DNA of 64,000 bases. It comes from Ottowia beijingensis. GTDB lineage: Bacteria; Pseudomonadota; Gammaproteobacteria; Burkholderiales; Burkholderiaceae_C. Under the pieces are notes generated by a model. It searched no databases and was not told the DNA's origin. It worked only from the letters and a program-made list of their open reading frames with translations. The DNA lies in the NCBI RefSeq assembly GCF_013423955.1, contig NZ_JACCKX010000001.1:124001-188000 (forward strand), given 5' to 3'. The position numbers and the translations under genes were made by a program. Below are positions 47,515 to 57,132 of this stretch, piece by piece. The stretch's first letter is position 1, and each line of letters starts with the position of its first letter.

Positions 47515-50155
47515 TGAGCAGAGCCGTACCGCCAGAACCCACCCCCGCCGCACAAGCCCCCAGCGCCGGCGCCGCCCACACGCCGATGATGGCGCAGTAT
47601 CTGCGCCTGAAGGCCGACTTCCCTGACACCCTGCTGTTCTACCGCATGGGTGACTTCTACGAGATGTTCTACGCCGACGCCGAACGAGCCGCGGCGCTGC
47701 TCGACATCACGCTCACCACGCGCGGCCAGTCGGCCGGGCAACCGATTCCGATGGCGGGCGTGCCCTTCCATTCGGTCGAAGGCTATCTGGCGCGCCTGAT
47801 CAAGCTGGGCGAATCGGTGGCCATCTGCGAGCAGGTGGGCGACGTGGCCACCAGCAAAGGCCCGGTGGAGCGCAAGGTGGTGCGCGTGGTCACGCCCGGC
47901 ACGCTGACAGACAGCGAACTGCTGAGCGACAAGAGCGAATCCATCCTGCTGGCCTTGCACGCGGGGCCACGCAACCGCTGCGGCCTGGCCTGGCTGGCGG
48001 TAACGCAGGGCCAGGTGCACCTGGCCGAATGCGCGGCCGACGAACTGCCCGGCTGGCTGGAGCGCGTGGCGCCCAGCGAGCTGCTGCTGCCCCAGGACGC
48101 CACGCCCGCCTTCGAGCAGCGCCTGAAGGACGTGCGCCCCGCCGCGGGCCGCGCACCCGCCCTCACCCACCGGCCCGAATTCCAGTTCGACGCCGCCCTG
48201 GGCCGCCGCAAGCTGCTGGCGCAGTTGCAGACCGCCAGCCTGGCCGCCTGGAACGCCGAAGACCTGCCCCACGCCCACGCCGCCGCCGCCGCGCTGCTCA
48301 CGTATGCCGAGCACACGCAGGGCCGCGCGCTGACGCACGTGCGCGGCGTGATGGTCGAGCGGCCGGGTGAGCTAATCGACCTGCCCGCCACCACGCGCCG
48401 CAACCTGGAACTGGTACAGACGCTGCGCGGCGAGGACGCACCCACCGTGTTCTCGCTGCTCGACACCTGCATGACCGGCATGGGCAGCCGCCTGCTGAAA
48501 AGCTGGCTGCTGGCGCCCGCGCGCGACCGGGCCCAGGCCAGCGCGCGCCTGCAGGCCATCGGCGCGCTGCGCGACGACTTGTGGCAGAAGCTGCGCGCGC
48601 AGCTCAAGGGCACCAGCGACGTGGAGCGCATCAGCGCCCGCCTGGCCTTGAACCAGGTGCGCCCGCGCGAGTTGGTGGCGTTGCGCCACGCACTACAAAA
48701 ACATGAGCTTCTGGCGCTGGTGGGACGGGCGCCAGAGCCACTTTGGCTCAAATCTCCGCCGACCTGGCACCGCCCGCCGAAGCGCTCGATCTGCTGCGCA
48801 CCGCGCTGCTCGACGAACCCGCGGCGCTGATCCGCGACGGTGGCGTGATCGCGCCGGGGCTGGACGCCGAACTGGACGAACTGCGCGCCATCTCGGAAAA
48901 CTGCGACGCCTTCCTGATCGACCTGGAAGCGCGCGAGCGCCAGCGCACCGGCATCCATAACCTGCGCGTGCAGTTCAACAAGGTGCACGGCTTCTACATC
49001 GAGGTCACGCAAGGCCAGGCCTCGAAAGTGCCCGACGACTACCGCCGCCGCCAGACGCTGAAGAACGCCGAGCGCTTCATCACGCCCGAACTCAAGGCCT
49101 TCGAGGACAAGGCCCTGAGCGCGCAGGAGCGCGCCCTGGCGCGCGAGAAATGGCTGTACGAGCACCTGCTGGCCGAACTGCAGCCGCACGTGCCGCAGCT
49201 CACCCGCTTTGCCCGCGCCATCGCGGCGCTGGATGCGCTGAGCGCGCTGGCCGAGCGCTCGCTCACGCTGAACTGGTGCGCGCCGCAATTCGTGCGCGAA
49301 CCCTGCATCGAGATCCGCGCCGGCCGCCACCCGGTGGTCGAAGCGCGCCTGGCCGAGACCAGCGGCACGCCCTTCATCGCCAACGATACGGTGCTCGGCC
49401 CCAAGACCCGCATGCAGGTCATCACCGGCCCCAACATGGGTGGCAAGAGCACCTACATGCGGCAGGTGGCGCTGATCGTGCTGCTGGCGTCGATGGGCTC
49501 GTACGTGCCGGCGCAGAGCTGCCGCCTCGGCCCCATCGACGCCATCCACACCCGCATCGGCGCCGCCGACGACCTGGCCAACGCGCAGTCCACCTTCATG
49601 CTCGAGATGACCGAGGCGGCGCAGATCCTGCACACGGCCACGCGCGAATCGCTGGTGCTGATGGACGAGATCGGCCGCGGCACCAGCACCTTCGACGGCC
49701 TGGCGCTGGCCAGCGGCATCGCGGCGCAGCTGCACGACAGGCTGCAGTGCTTCACGCTGTTCGCCACGCACTATTTCGAGCTGACCGAGTTTCCGGGCAC
49801 GCACCACGCGGCCGTCAACGTGCACGTGGCCGCCGCCGAAAGCGGTCACGACATCGTGTTCCTGCACGAGCTGCAGCCCGGCCCGGCCAGCCGCAGCTAC
49901 GGCATCCAGGTGGCGCGACTGGCCGGCGTGCCGGCGCCGGTGGTCAACCATGCGCGGCATGTGCTGAGCGCGCTGGAGCAAGGCGCCAGCGCCAGCCAGG
50001 CACAGGTCGATCTGTTCGCGCCGCCGCCCGCCGCCGCGCCGGCCGAGCCCAGCGCCGTAGAATCCGCCCTCGCCCGCATCGACCCCGATGCCCTGAGCCC
50101 GCGCGACGCCCTGGACGCGCTTTACCAGCTCAAATCGCTTGCAGCCAAGGCCTGA
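47515..50155 (+). CDS. mutS: DNA mismatch repair protein MutS, frameshift in the middle
   Basis: The N-terminal mismatch-binding domain has the Phe-x-Glu motif in [18 protein letters not shown]. The C-terminal ATPase has [46 protein letters not shown] and [10 protein letters not shown]. The lever/core domain is broken at 48742-48744: adding one T gives [17 protein letters not shown]. Without it the first frame ends at 48830 and the ATPase half is a separate frame. If the break is real the strain would be a mutator; a sequence error is more likely. Confidence 0.92.
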
Positions 50156-50186
50156 CGGGCGCAAGCAGCTACATACTCCATAGCAA
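50149..50186 (-). repeat. Hairpin repeat forming the leader of the Anbu gene
   Basis: On the minus strand TATGGAGTATGTAGCTGCTT is followed by GCGCCCGTCAGGCC. It combines the GGAGTATG end with the AGCTGCTTGCGC core, showing the two subtypes are one family. It overlaps the mutS stop codon and ends just before the next start. Confidence 0.65.
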
Positions 50187-50187
50187 A

Positions 50188-51015
50188 ATGACCTACTGCT
50201 GCGCCATCAAAGTCAACGCAGGCATGGTGTTCCTGTCGGATTCGCGCACCAATGCGGGTGTCGACGCCATCAGCACCTTCCGCAAGATGCTGATCTACGA
50301 ACGCGCCGGCGACCGCTTCATGGTGATGCTGTCGGCCGGCAACCTGTCGATCTCGCAGTCGGTGCGCGAGATCCTGCAGACCGAATCCGTGCGAGACCCG
50401 GAGAGCGGCGACCCGATCACGATCTGGAACGCCCGCAGCATGTTCGACGCCGCCCAGGTGCTGGGCGCGGCGGTGCGCCACATCAACCAGCGCGACGGCG
50501 CGGCGCTGCGGCAGGCGGGGCTCGAATTCAACGTGTCGCTGATCCTGGGCGGGCAGATCGCGGGTGAAGGCATGCGCCTGTTCCTGGTGTATTCGGCCGG
50601 CAACTTCATCGAGGCCACCACCGAGACGCCGTTCTTCCAGATCGGCGAATCGAAATACGGCAAGCCCGTGCTCGACCGCGTGGTCGAGCCCGAGATGCCG
50701 CTGGACGAAGCCACCAAGTGCGCGCTGGTGTCGATGGATTCGACCATGATGTCCAACCTGTCGGTCGGCCTGCCGCTCGACCTGGTGGTGTACGAAGCGG
50801 GTGCGCTGGCCAGCGACCGCGTGGTCTGCATCGACCAGGAGAACCCCTACTTCGAGATGCTGCACAAGAGCTGGGGCCAGCGCCTGCGCCAGGTGTTCGA
50901 CAGCATCGAGGACCCGCAATGGAACGGCGAAGCGACCGACGTGCCGCTCAAGGTGTGCTCGACGCGCCACCCGCCGCTGAAGAAGATCACCCAGGCCGAC
51001 GAGCGGCTGATCTGA
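50188..51015 (+). CDS. Anbu proteasome-type protease
   Basis: The N-terminus MTYCCAIKVNAGMVFLSDSRTNAGVD leaves Thr2 as the N-terminal nucleophile after Met removal, and the HslV/proteasome-like beta fold continues with YERAGDRFMVMLSAGNL. The 275-residue length fits Anbu. Anbu often neighbours alpha-E, transglutaminase and ATP-grasp genes; none is here. Native substrates are unknown. Confidence 0.88.
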   Translation: MTYCCAIKVNAGMVFLSDSRTNAGVDAISTFRKMLIYERAGDRFMVMLSAGNLSISQSVREILQTESVRDPESGDPITIWNARSMFDAAQVLGAAVRHINQRDGAALRQAGLEFNVSLILGGQIAGEGMRLFLVYSAGNFIEATTETPFFQIGESKYGKPVLDRVVEPEMPLDEATKCALVSMDSTMMSNLSVGLPLDLVVYEAGALASDRVVCIDQENPYFEMLHKSWGQRLRQVFDSIEDPQWNGEATDVPLKVCSTRHPPLKKITQADERLI

Positions 51016-51018
51016 ATT

Positions 51019-51873
51019 TCAAGCCAAATCGGGCCGCAGCGCGCGCCGGTAAAGCGCTGCCAGCAACAGTATTGATAGCAAGGTGAGCAGCGGCCCGGCC
51101 CAGGCCAGGGCCTCGATCCAGGGCTGTGCCAGGCGCACATCGGGGTAGCGCGCCAGGCCCGTGGCCAGCGCCAGCGTGTTGTTCAGGCTGTGCAGCAGGA
51201 TCGGCGCGCTGATCGAGCCCGTAAGCTCGTACGCCAGCACCAGCACCAGGCCCACGCCCACCAGTTGCCACAGTTGCTGGGCCTGCCCCTCGCCGCCGTG
51301 CGCCCAGGCAAACAGCCCGGCCGACACCGCCGCGCCCACGGCCACGCCCCAGCCCAGCGGCCCATGCCGCGCCAGGCCATCGCGCAGGCTGCGGTAGATG
51401 AGGCCGCGGAACAGCAGCTCCTCGCCCAGCGGTGCCAGGGCCACGATGCACAGCACCAGCGCCAGGTCGAACACCGTGTCGTGCCCCAGGCCGAAGCTGC
51501 GCATCACGGTGGCCGAGGCCTGCGCGGCGGCGGGGTCGACGGCCTCGATGGCCTCGACCACGGCGAAGGTGACCACCGCGAGCACCGCCACCACCACCGC
51601 CGTGCGCCACGGCCGCGCCGGCACCCAGCCCCAGTCTGCCGCCAGGGCGCGCCGGCCGATGGCCCACGGCACCGCCAGCGCCACCGCGATGAACATCAGG
51701 AACTGCGCCACCTGCCCCCACACGCCCACCCAGCCCAGCAGCACCAGCGCGAACAGCAGCCCCAGCGACAGCGCCACGCCCACCACCGCATACCACCAGC
51801 GCCAGTGGCCCACGGGCAGCGCGCTCCAGCGCGGTTGCGGGCGCGGGGGTGCGAAGGGCGGGCGACGTGGCAT
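51019..51873 (-). CDS. CPBP-family intramembrane glutamic protease
   Basis: Six to eight hydrophobic segments surround the family motifs EELLFRGLIYRSLRD, the AHG segment and PILLHSLNN. It belongs to the Rce1/Abi-type membrane proteases. I take ATG 51873 (MPRRPPFAPPRP); ATG 51906 is an alternative. It converges with the Anbu gene, three bases apart. Confidence 0.87.
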   Translation of the reverse strand: MPRRPPFAPPRPQPRWSALPVGHWRWWYAVVGVALSLGLLFALVLLGWVGVWGQVAQFLMFIAVALAVPWAIGRRALAADWGWVPARPWRTAVVVAVLAVVTFAVVEAIEAVDPAAAQASATVMRSFGLGHDTVFDLALVLCIVALAPLGEELLFRGLIYRSLRDGLARHGPLGWGVAVGAAVSAGLFAWAHGGEGQAQQLWQLVGVGLVLVLAYELTGSISAPILLHSLNNTLALATGLARYPDVRLAQPWIEALAWAGPLLTLLSILLLAALYRRALRPDLA

Positions 51874-51977
51874 GGCGGGGTGGAAAGAAAGACGGCATTG
51901 AAACATGGCCGCAGCCAGCGCCCCGGCCGATGCGGTGTAATCCAGGGTTCGACCTTTCGCCTTGCAGTGTCTCGTTC

Positions 51978-52802
51978 ATGTCCGCCATCGTCTTCTCTCA
52001 CGGCAACAGCTTTCCGGCCAGCACCTACCGCGTCATGCTCGACAGCCTGCGCGCGCGCGGCTACCAGGTCAGCGCCATCGAGAAATACGGCCACGACCCC
52101 GCCTATCCCGTCACCGACAGCTGGCCGCACCTGGTGCGCCAGCTGGCCGACTTCGCCGCCCAGCGCCAGCAGGAAGCGGGCGGCCAGCCGCTGTGGCTGG
52201 TGGGCCATTCGCTGGGCGGCATCCTGAGCCTGATGTGCGCGGCGCGCCACCCCACGCTGGCGCGCGGCGTGCTGATGCTGGATTCGCCCCTCATCGCCGG
52301 CTGGCGCGCCGGCGCCATGGGCGTGGTCAAGCGCACGGCGCTGATGAAGCGCCTCTCGCCCAGCCTGGTCAGCCGCCGCCGGCGCGACCAGTGGGAAAGC
52401 CGCGAGGCCGTGTTCGAGCACTTCCGCGGCAAGAAGATGTTTGCCGCCTGGCACGAACAGGTGCTGCACGATTACGTCGACCACGGCACCTTCGACGCCG
52501 ATGGCACCTGGCGCCTGGCCTTCGACCGCGAGGTCGAATCCGCCATCTACGACACGCTGCCGCACCAGATCGGCGCGCTCCTGCGCGAACACCCGCTGCA
52601 ATGCCCGGTGGCCTTCGTCGGCGGCCTGGCCTCGGTCGAGATGAAGCAGGCGGGCGGACTGGATTCGATCGCCGAGCTCACGCAAGGCCGCGTGATGATG
52701 CTGGACGGCTCGCACCTGTTCCCCATGGAAAAGCCGCTGGCCACCGCCGCCGCCGTGGAAGCCAGCCTGCGCGGGCTGGACGATTCGGCGCGTGGCGTGT
52801 GA
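51978..52802 (+). CDS. Alpha/beta hydrolase
   Basis: FSHGNSFPASTYR forms the oxyanion region, LVGHSLGGILSL carries the nucleophile Ser, and GSHLFPMEKP the catalytic His. The 274-residue protein is a serine hydrolase of unknown substrate, found in Burkholderiales. It is complete and divergent from the CPBP gene. Confidence 0.88.
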   Translation: MSAIVFSHGNSFPASTYRVMLDSLRARGYQVSAIEKYGHDPAYPVTDSWPHLVRQLADFAAQRQQEAGGQPLWLVGHSLGGILSLMCAARHPTLARGVLMLDSPLIAGWRAGAMGVVKRTALMKRLSPSLVSRRRRDQWESREAVFEHFRGKKMFAAWHEQVLHDYVDHGTFDADGTWRLAFDREVESAIYDTLPHQIGALLREHPLQCPVAFVGGLASVEMKQAGGLDSIAELTQGRVMMLDGSHLFPMEKPLATAAAVEASLRGLDDSARGV

Positions 52803-52931
52803 ATGTCACGCTCTGGCGGCGCGAGGGCACCGCCGGCGGGGCCGTTGCGCGGCCCGCCACCCTGGAATCGGCTGTGATGATTTCGTATGACTTCCGGCGT
52901 GCCGTTTGGCACCCGCACCAGGGATTGCTGC

Positions 52932-53494
52932 ATGGCTGAATGGAGTGTGTTGTTCATGGGGCCGGTGGGCGCGGGCAAGACCACCGCCATCCACACGCTG
53001 TCCGACATCGAGGTGGTGCATACCGAGGCACGCGCCACCGACGCCACGCGCCATCTCAAGGCCACCACCACGGTGTCGATGGACGTCGGCGTGCTGCACC
53101 TGCCAGGCAACGACAAGCTGCGCCTGTACGGCGCGCCGGGCCAGGACCGCTTCGACTTCATGTGGGACATCCTGCTGGAGCAGGCCAAGGCGGCCATCGT
53201 GCTCGTCAACCACGCCGCGCCCCACCCCGAGCGCGACCTGGCCCTGTACATGCGCAACATCGCCGAGCGCCTGGGCCAGCGGCCGCTGCCGCTGGTGGTG
53301 GGCGTGACGCATGCCGACCGCCAGCCAGACCGGCCCCTCAGCATCTACGACGACTGCCTGATCCCCCGCCCCACGTGCCCGCCCACAGCCGCGTACCGCT
53401 GCTGCAGCTGGATGCGCGCGACCGGGCGCAGGTGCGCGCGCTGCTGATGGCGGCGGTCGGCCTGCTGGAACAGAGCCGCACGGCGACCGCCTGA
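52932..53494 (+). CDS. Small GTPase of the COG2229/MglA-like class, frameshift near C-terminus
   Basis: The P-loop is FMGPVGAGKTTAI, a switch/Walker B-like segment is YGAPGQDRFDFMWDILLEQ, and the base-recognition site is GVTHADRQ, a variant of TKxD. Such GTP-binding proteins often act with roadblock/longin partners in polarity or pilus control; no partner gene is here. One base added to the C5 run at 53364-53368 gives HVPAHSRVPLLQLDARD and a stop at 53494. Start ATG 52932. Confidence 0.8.
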
Positions 53495-53495
53495 C

Positions 53496-54103
53496 TCAGC
53501 CGCCCGCCGGTGGAACGCCGGCACCCTGAACCCCCGCACCCTGAACGCCAGGCTGATGCGCGGCCCCAGCGGCGCGCTGCATTTGGGAATGCCGTGGTCG
53601 TGCGTGCGCTGCGCCGCGTGGCTCATCACCAGCACGCTGCCCGGCGCCAGCCGCACCCGCTGCGCACTGCCCCCGCGCTTGGGCTTGATCAGCATGTCGC
53701 GCGCCGCGCCCAGCGACAGGATGGCGATGGGCTGGCCTGGCGCCAGGTCGTGGATGCGGTCGTTGTGCATGGCCACGCTGTCGCGCCCGTCGCGGTACAG
53801 GTTGAGCCCGGCGCGCGTGTAAGGCGCCGGCGCCACGGCCTGCACGGCGGCCAGCGCGGCGTCGATGCAGGCGGGGCGCTCGGGGTCGTTCAGGGCCACG
53901 CTGGCCATCAGGCGCGGCACATCGACGATGCGGTCGTACATCGGCCGCCGCTCGCTGCGCCAGGGCACCAGCGGCAGCAATGCGGCAAACCAGCCGGCCA
54001 CCACCTCTTCGGGCACGCAGGCCGGGTGGTAGCGGATGCCGCCTTCGGCGTCGTGCACCAGTTGCACAGCCTCGTCGGCGAACAGAGAATACTGTGATTG
54101 CAT
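53496..54103 (-). CDS. alkB: AlkB-family 2OG-Fe(II) dioxygenase, end altered by a frameshift
   Basis: Iron and 2-oxoglutarate motifs are YRDGRDSVAMHNDRIHDL (His and Asp), RTHDHGIPK (second His) and RISLAFR (2OG-binding Arg). It should repair alkylated bases by oxidative demethylation. The uncorrected frame runs on to 53345 across the GTPase gene; one added base at about 53530-53540 places the stop at 53496, one base from the convergent GTPase stop. Confidence 0.87.
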
Positions 54104-54189
54104 CCAGTGATGCTAGCGCTGCGCGCTGAGGTGCGCAAGCTTGTTGACGACTTGATGCCGGCGATGGAGCAGGTCAGAGGGAACGCGCC

Positions 54190-54352
54190 GCATCGCGGCC
54201 CAGGCCGCTCCTGCGAAAGCGGCTCCACCACATACTCCCAATGCATCATGCCTCTGCCGCTGATGTGATGGGCGCTGAAATCATATACTCCCCATTAATG
54301 CCACTGTCTTTCGATGCAACCCTGACCCGTCGGGAGCGGGCTTGCCCGCGAT
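54190..54352. repeat. REP-like palindromes in the cobC-alkB gap
   Basis: The gap 54104-54399 contains GCTCCTGCGAAAGCGGC near 54207 and GGGAGCGGGCTTGCCCGCGA near 54330, the latter a classic REP sequence with a 7-bp stem. No gene is supported in the gap. Confidence 0.65.
54230..54296 (-). repeat. Dispersed hairpin repeat, subtype flanked by ATACTCCC direct repeats
   Basis: CATACTCCCA and ATACTCCCCA flank a degenerate interior (GGGCGCTGAAA) without a strong stem. It sits between the REP-like palindromes. Confidence 0.7.
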
Positions 54353-54399
54353 GGGAAGCGCGTCGACGACACCCGCGCTGCCCGCGCGCCCAAGCCGCC

Positions 54400-54972
54400 C
54401 TACCCCGCCGAGCGCAAAACCATCAGCTCGCCGAACGGCAGCGCCTCGGCCGGCCAGCCCGCCGCGCTGCCCGGCACCCGCACGCCGCGCGACAGCAGCA
54501 GCGCCGCACGCATCACGCCGGCGTGGGTAACCCACAGCGCATCGGCCCCGCTGGCACGCCAGTCGTCCCACGCCGCGCCGACGCGCTCCATCAGTGCCCG
54601 CACCGTCTCGGCGCCCGCCGCCGGTGGCGTGTCGGCAAACCCGGCCAGCCAGCGGTCGAATTCGGCGCGCGGAATGTCGGCCCAGCGGCGGCCCTCCCAA
54701 CTGCCGAAGTCCATCTCGCGCAGCCGGGCATCGGTTTGCAGCACCAGATCGGGCCGCAGCCCTTGCAGAGCCAGCGCGAGGCGCTCACAACGCTGTAGCG
54801 GCGAGGTCAGCACGGTGAGCCCTCGCGGCAGCCGCGCCGCCAGGGCCTCGGCCGCTGCGCGCGTCTCGATGTCGTCGGCCCGCAAGTCGGTGGCGCCGTA
54901 GCACAGCCCACTTTCGGCCAGCACCGGCGCATGGCGCGCAAGCCAGAGCGTGGCCTGGCGCATCACGGCCAT
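54400..54972 (-). CDS. cobC: Histidine phosphatase, probable alpha-ribazole-5'-phosphate phosphatase CobC
   Basis: The motif LARHAPV (variant RHG with catalytic His), LTSPLQRCERLALAL, MDFGSWEGRRW and the second His in VTHAGVMRAAL match histidine-phosphatase-superfamily CobC enzymes. Its role would be dephosphorylation of alpha-ribazole phosphate or the cobalamin phosphate. It overlaps cobS by ten bases, supporting the assignment. Confidence 0.87.
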   Translation of the reverse strand: MAVMRQATLWLARHAPVLAESGLCYGATDLRADDIETRAAAEALAARLPRGLTVLTSPLQRCERLALALQGLRPDLVLQTDARLREMDFGSWEGRRWADIPRAEFDRWLAGFADTPPAAGAETVRALMERVGAAWDDWRASGADALWVTHAGVMRAALLLSRGVRVPGSAAGWPAEALPFGELMVLRSAG

Positions 54973-55763
54973 GCCAGCGCGAAGCCCAGGTACAGCGCCA
55001 GTTCACACACCTGCTGCGTGGCCCCCAGCGTGTCGCCGGTGAAGCCCTGCAGGCGCCGCCGCAGCAGCCGCAGCATGAACGCCAGCGCCGCCGCCCACAG
55101 CAGCAGCGACGCTATCAGACCAAGAGCACCCTGCGCTTGCCAGATGAGCGCCAGCGCCGGAATCGACCACAAACACCCGATGCCGAAGCCGCGCCCCGTC
55201 ACCGCCTCGGCGATGGGCTTGGCCTTGGCGTGGGCGGCGTCGCTCACGTAGGGCAGCGAACGCATCACCACCAGCGGCGCCAGCCGCGACAGCGCATGGG
55301 CGGCCAGCAGCGCCGCCGCCGCCGGCCAGGCGCCGCGCTGGGCGATCAGCGCCAGCAGCGCCACCTTCAGCACCAGGGCCAGCAGCAGCGCCACGGTGCC
55401 GTAGCTGCCGATGCGCGAGTCCTTCATGATCTCCAGCGCCCGCTCGCGCGTCAGCCCGCCGCCCAGGCCGTCGGCGGTGTCGGCCAGGCCGTCCTCATGG
55501 AAGGCGCCGGTGATCCACACCGTGGCGATGGTCGCCAGCACGGCCGCCACCAGCGCGCCCAGCGGCCCCGCCGGCAGCCAGGCCAGCGCGCCCGCCATCA
55601 CCAGCGCCGCCACGCCGCCCACCACCCAGCCCACGCCCGGAAAGTGAGCGCTGCTGGCGTGCAACATGGCCGGGCTGTAGCCCACCCACGCGGCCAGCCG
55701 CCCGGTGACCGGAATGCGGGTGAAAAACTGCAGGGCGAGCAGGAAGTGACGCAGTGCGGTCAT
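54963..55763 (-). CDS. cobS: Adenosylcobinamide-GDP ribazoletransferase (cobalamin synthase)
   Basis: This membrane enzyme joins adenosylcobinamide-GDP with alpha-ribazole. FFTRIPV near the start, FHEDGLADTADGLGGG, MKDSRIGSYGTVAL and KPIAEAVTGR are family signatures, with several hydrophobic helices. It has 266 residues from ATG 55763 and no break. Confidence 0.94.
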   Translation of the reverse strand: MTALRHFLLALQFFTRIPVTGRLAAWVGYSPAMLHASSAHFPGVGWVVGGVAALVMAGALAWLPAGPLGALVAAVLATIATVWITGAFHEDGLADTADGLGGGLTRERALEIMKDSRIGSYGTVALLLALVLKVALLALIAQRGAWPAAAALLAAHALSRLAPLVVMRSLPYVSDAAHAKAKPIAEAVTGRGFGIGCLWSIPALALIWQAQGALGLIASLLLWAAALAFMLRLLRRRLQGFTGDTLGATQQVCELALYLGFALAWP

Positions 55764-55791
55764 GGGCTGGACAGCTCGGACACGGCGCGTT

Positions 55792-57095
55792 TCAGCGCCC
55801 TGCCGCTTCCTGATCGATCGCCTGCTGCACCGCGCGGTAGAAGGCCTCGCGCGCGGCCATGGCGGTGGCGTCGAGCGCGCCACCGGCCCAGTTGGCGTTG
55901 GCGACGATCACCAGTTGCCGCTTCGGATCGATGAAGATGCCCTGCCCGAAGATGCCGCGCGCGCTGAAGCTGCCGTCGTCATACGTCCACCATTGGTAGC
56001 CATAGCCGCGCCCGGGCACGCCGATGTCGGCCTGCTTGTACGTGGCCTGTTCGAGCCAGCCCTCGGGCACGATCGAGTGAAGGCCCCCACGCTCCGCGGC
56101 GGCGCCTGCTGTGCGGCCCCCAAGGGAGCCGCACCCGGCCCTGGGAGCGACCCGGCGGCTGGCTCGCCGCTCACCCGCGCGCCTTCCAGGATGAACTGGC
56201 CAAAGCGCGCGTAGTCGCGCGGCGCCGCCTGAATGCAGCAGCCGCTGATCTCGCGGCCGGTCTTGCTCAGCAGCCAGGTGGCGGGCGCGGCCATGCCGGC
56301 GGGTTGCCAGATCTTTTCCTGCAGGTATTGCGCCAGCGGCTTGCCCGTGGCCTGGCTGACCAGGATGCCGATCAGATTGGTCTCGCCGGTGCTGTAGTTC
56401 CAGCGCGTGCCGGGCGGCGCGGCGCGTGGCAGGCGGCGCAGGTAGCTCAGCAGCGCGTCGGCGCCGGGTTCGGGCTGGTGGTTGTTGAAGCGGGCTACGT
56501 CGGAGTGGGGGTCGCCGTAGTCCTCGTTCCACTGCACGCCCGAGGTCATGCTGAGCAGCTGGGCCACGCTCACGTCGTCGTAGGCCGAGCCCTTCAGCTC
56601 CGGCACGTAGGCACTGACCTTGTCGTCCATGCTTTTGATGGCGCCATCGCGCAGCGCCGCGCCGACCAGGGTGGAAGTAAACGACTTGGCGACCGAGAAG
56701 CTGGTCCAGCGGCCGTCGCCGTCGAAGCCCAGGCCGTAGCGCTCCAGCCGCAGCTGGCCGACCTGCACGATCAGCAGCGCCGCGCTGCGCTGGCCGGCCA
56801 TGTAGGCGTCAACGTCCAGCGGCAGCTTCAGCGGCGGGCCGGGCGGCAAGGGCCGCGGGCTGGCGCCGGGCACGATGGTGTGCCACTTGGCCAGCAGCGG
56901 GATGCGGTCCAGCGCGCGGAAGGCCGCATCGCGCTGCGGCACGCTCCAGAACAGCAGGTCGCGGTTGGTGGGCACGGTGGCGAGCAGGCCGCGCGTTTCC
57001 TTGTCCAGGCTGAACCACACGCCCGCGGTGGCGAGGATCACCACCAGCAGCAGGCCGAGGCCGATTCGTTTCAGCGTTCTTTTCATCAGGCTCAT
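55792..57095 (-). CDS. Beta-lactamase-related serine hydrolase, interrupted by a repeat insertion
   Basis: One N-terminal membrane helix precedes a class C-like domain with SVAKSFTS (SxxK), LLSMTSGVQWNEDYGD, YSTGETNLIG (YxN-like) and a C-terminal YGYQWWTYDDGSFSARGIFGQGIFI. Between GARVSG and SIVPEGWLEQATYKQ the sequence is interrupted by about 85 foreign bases (56080-56165) and the frame changes. Removing the insert restores the usual spacing. The gene lies inside the cobalamin cluster without obvious link to it. Start ATG 57095 (MSLMKRTLKR). Confidence 0.82.
56080..56165. repeat. Short GC-rich repeat inserted in the serine hydrolase gene
   Basis: The insert contains GGCCCCCACGCTCCGC and a palindromic GCGGCCCCCAAGGGAGCCGC, words typical of intergenic repeats in Comamonadaceae genomes. 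It lies between codons that are adjacent in related hydrolases. Confidence 0.6.
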
Positions 57096-57132
57096 TCCAT
57101 GCCCGGGGCGGGCGCGTGCATGGTAGCCGCGC

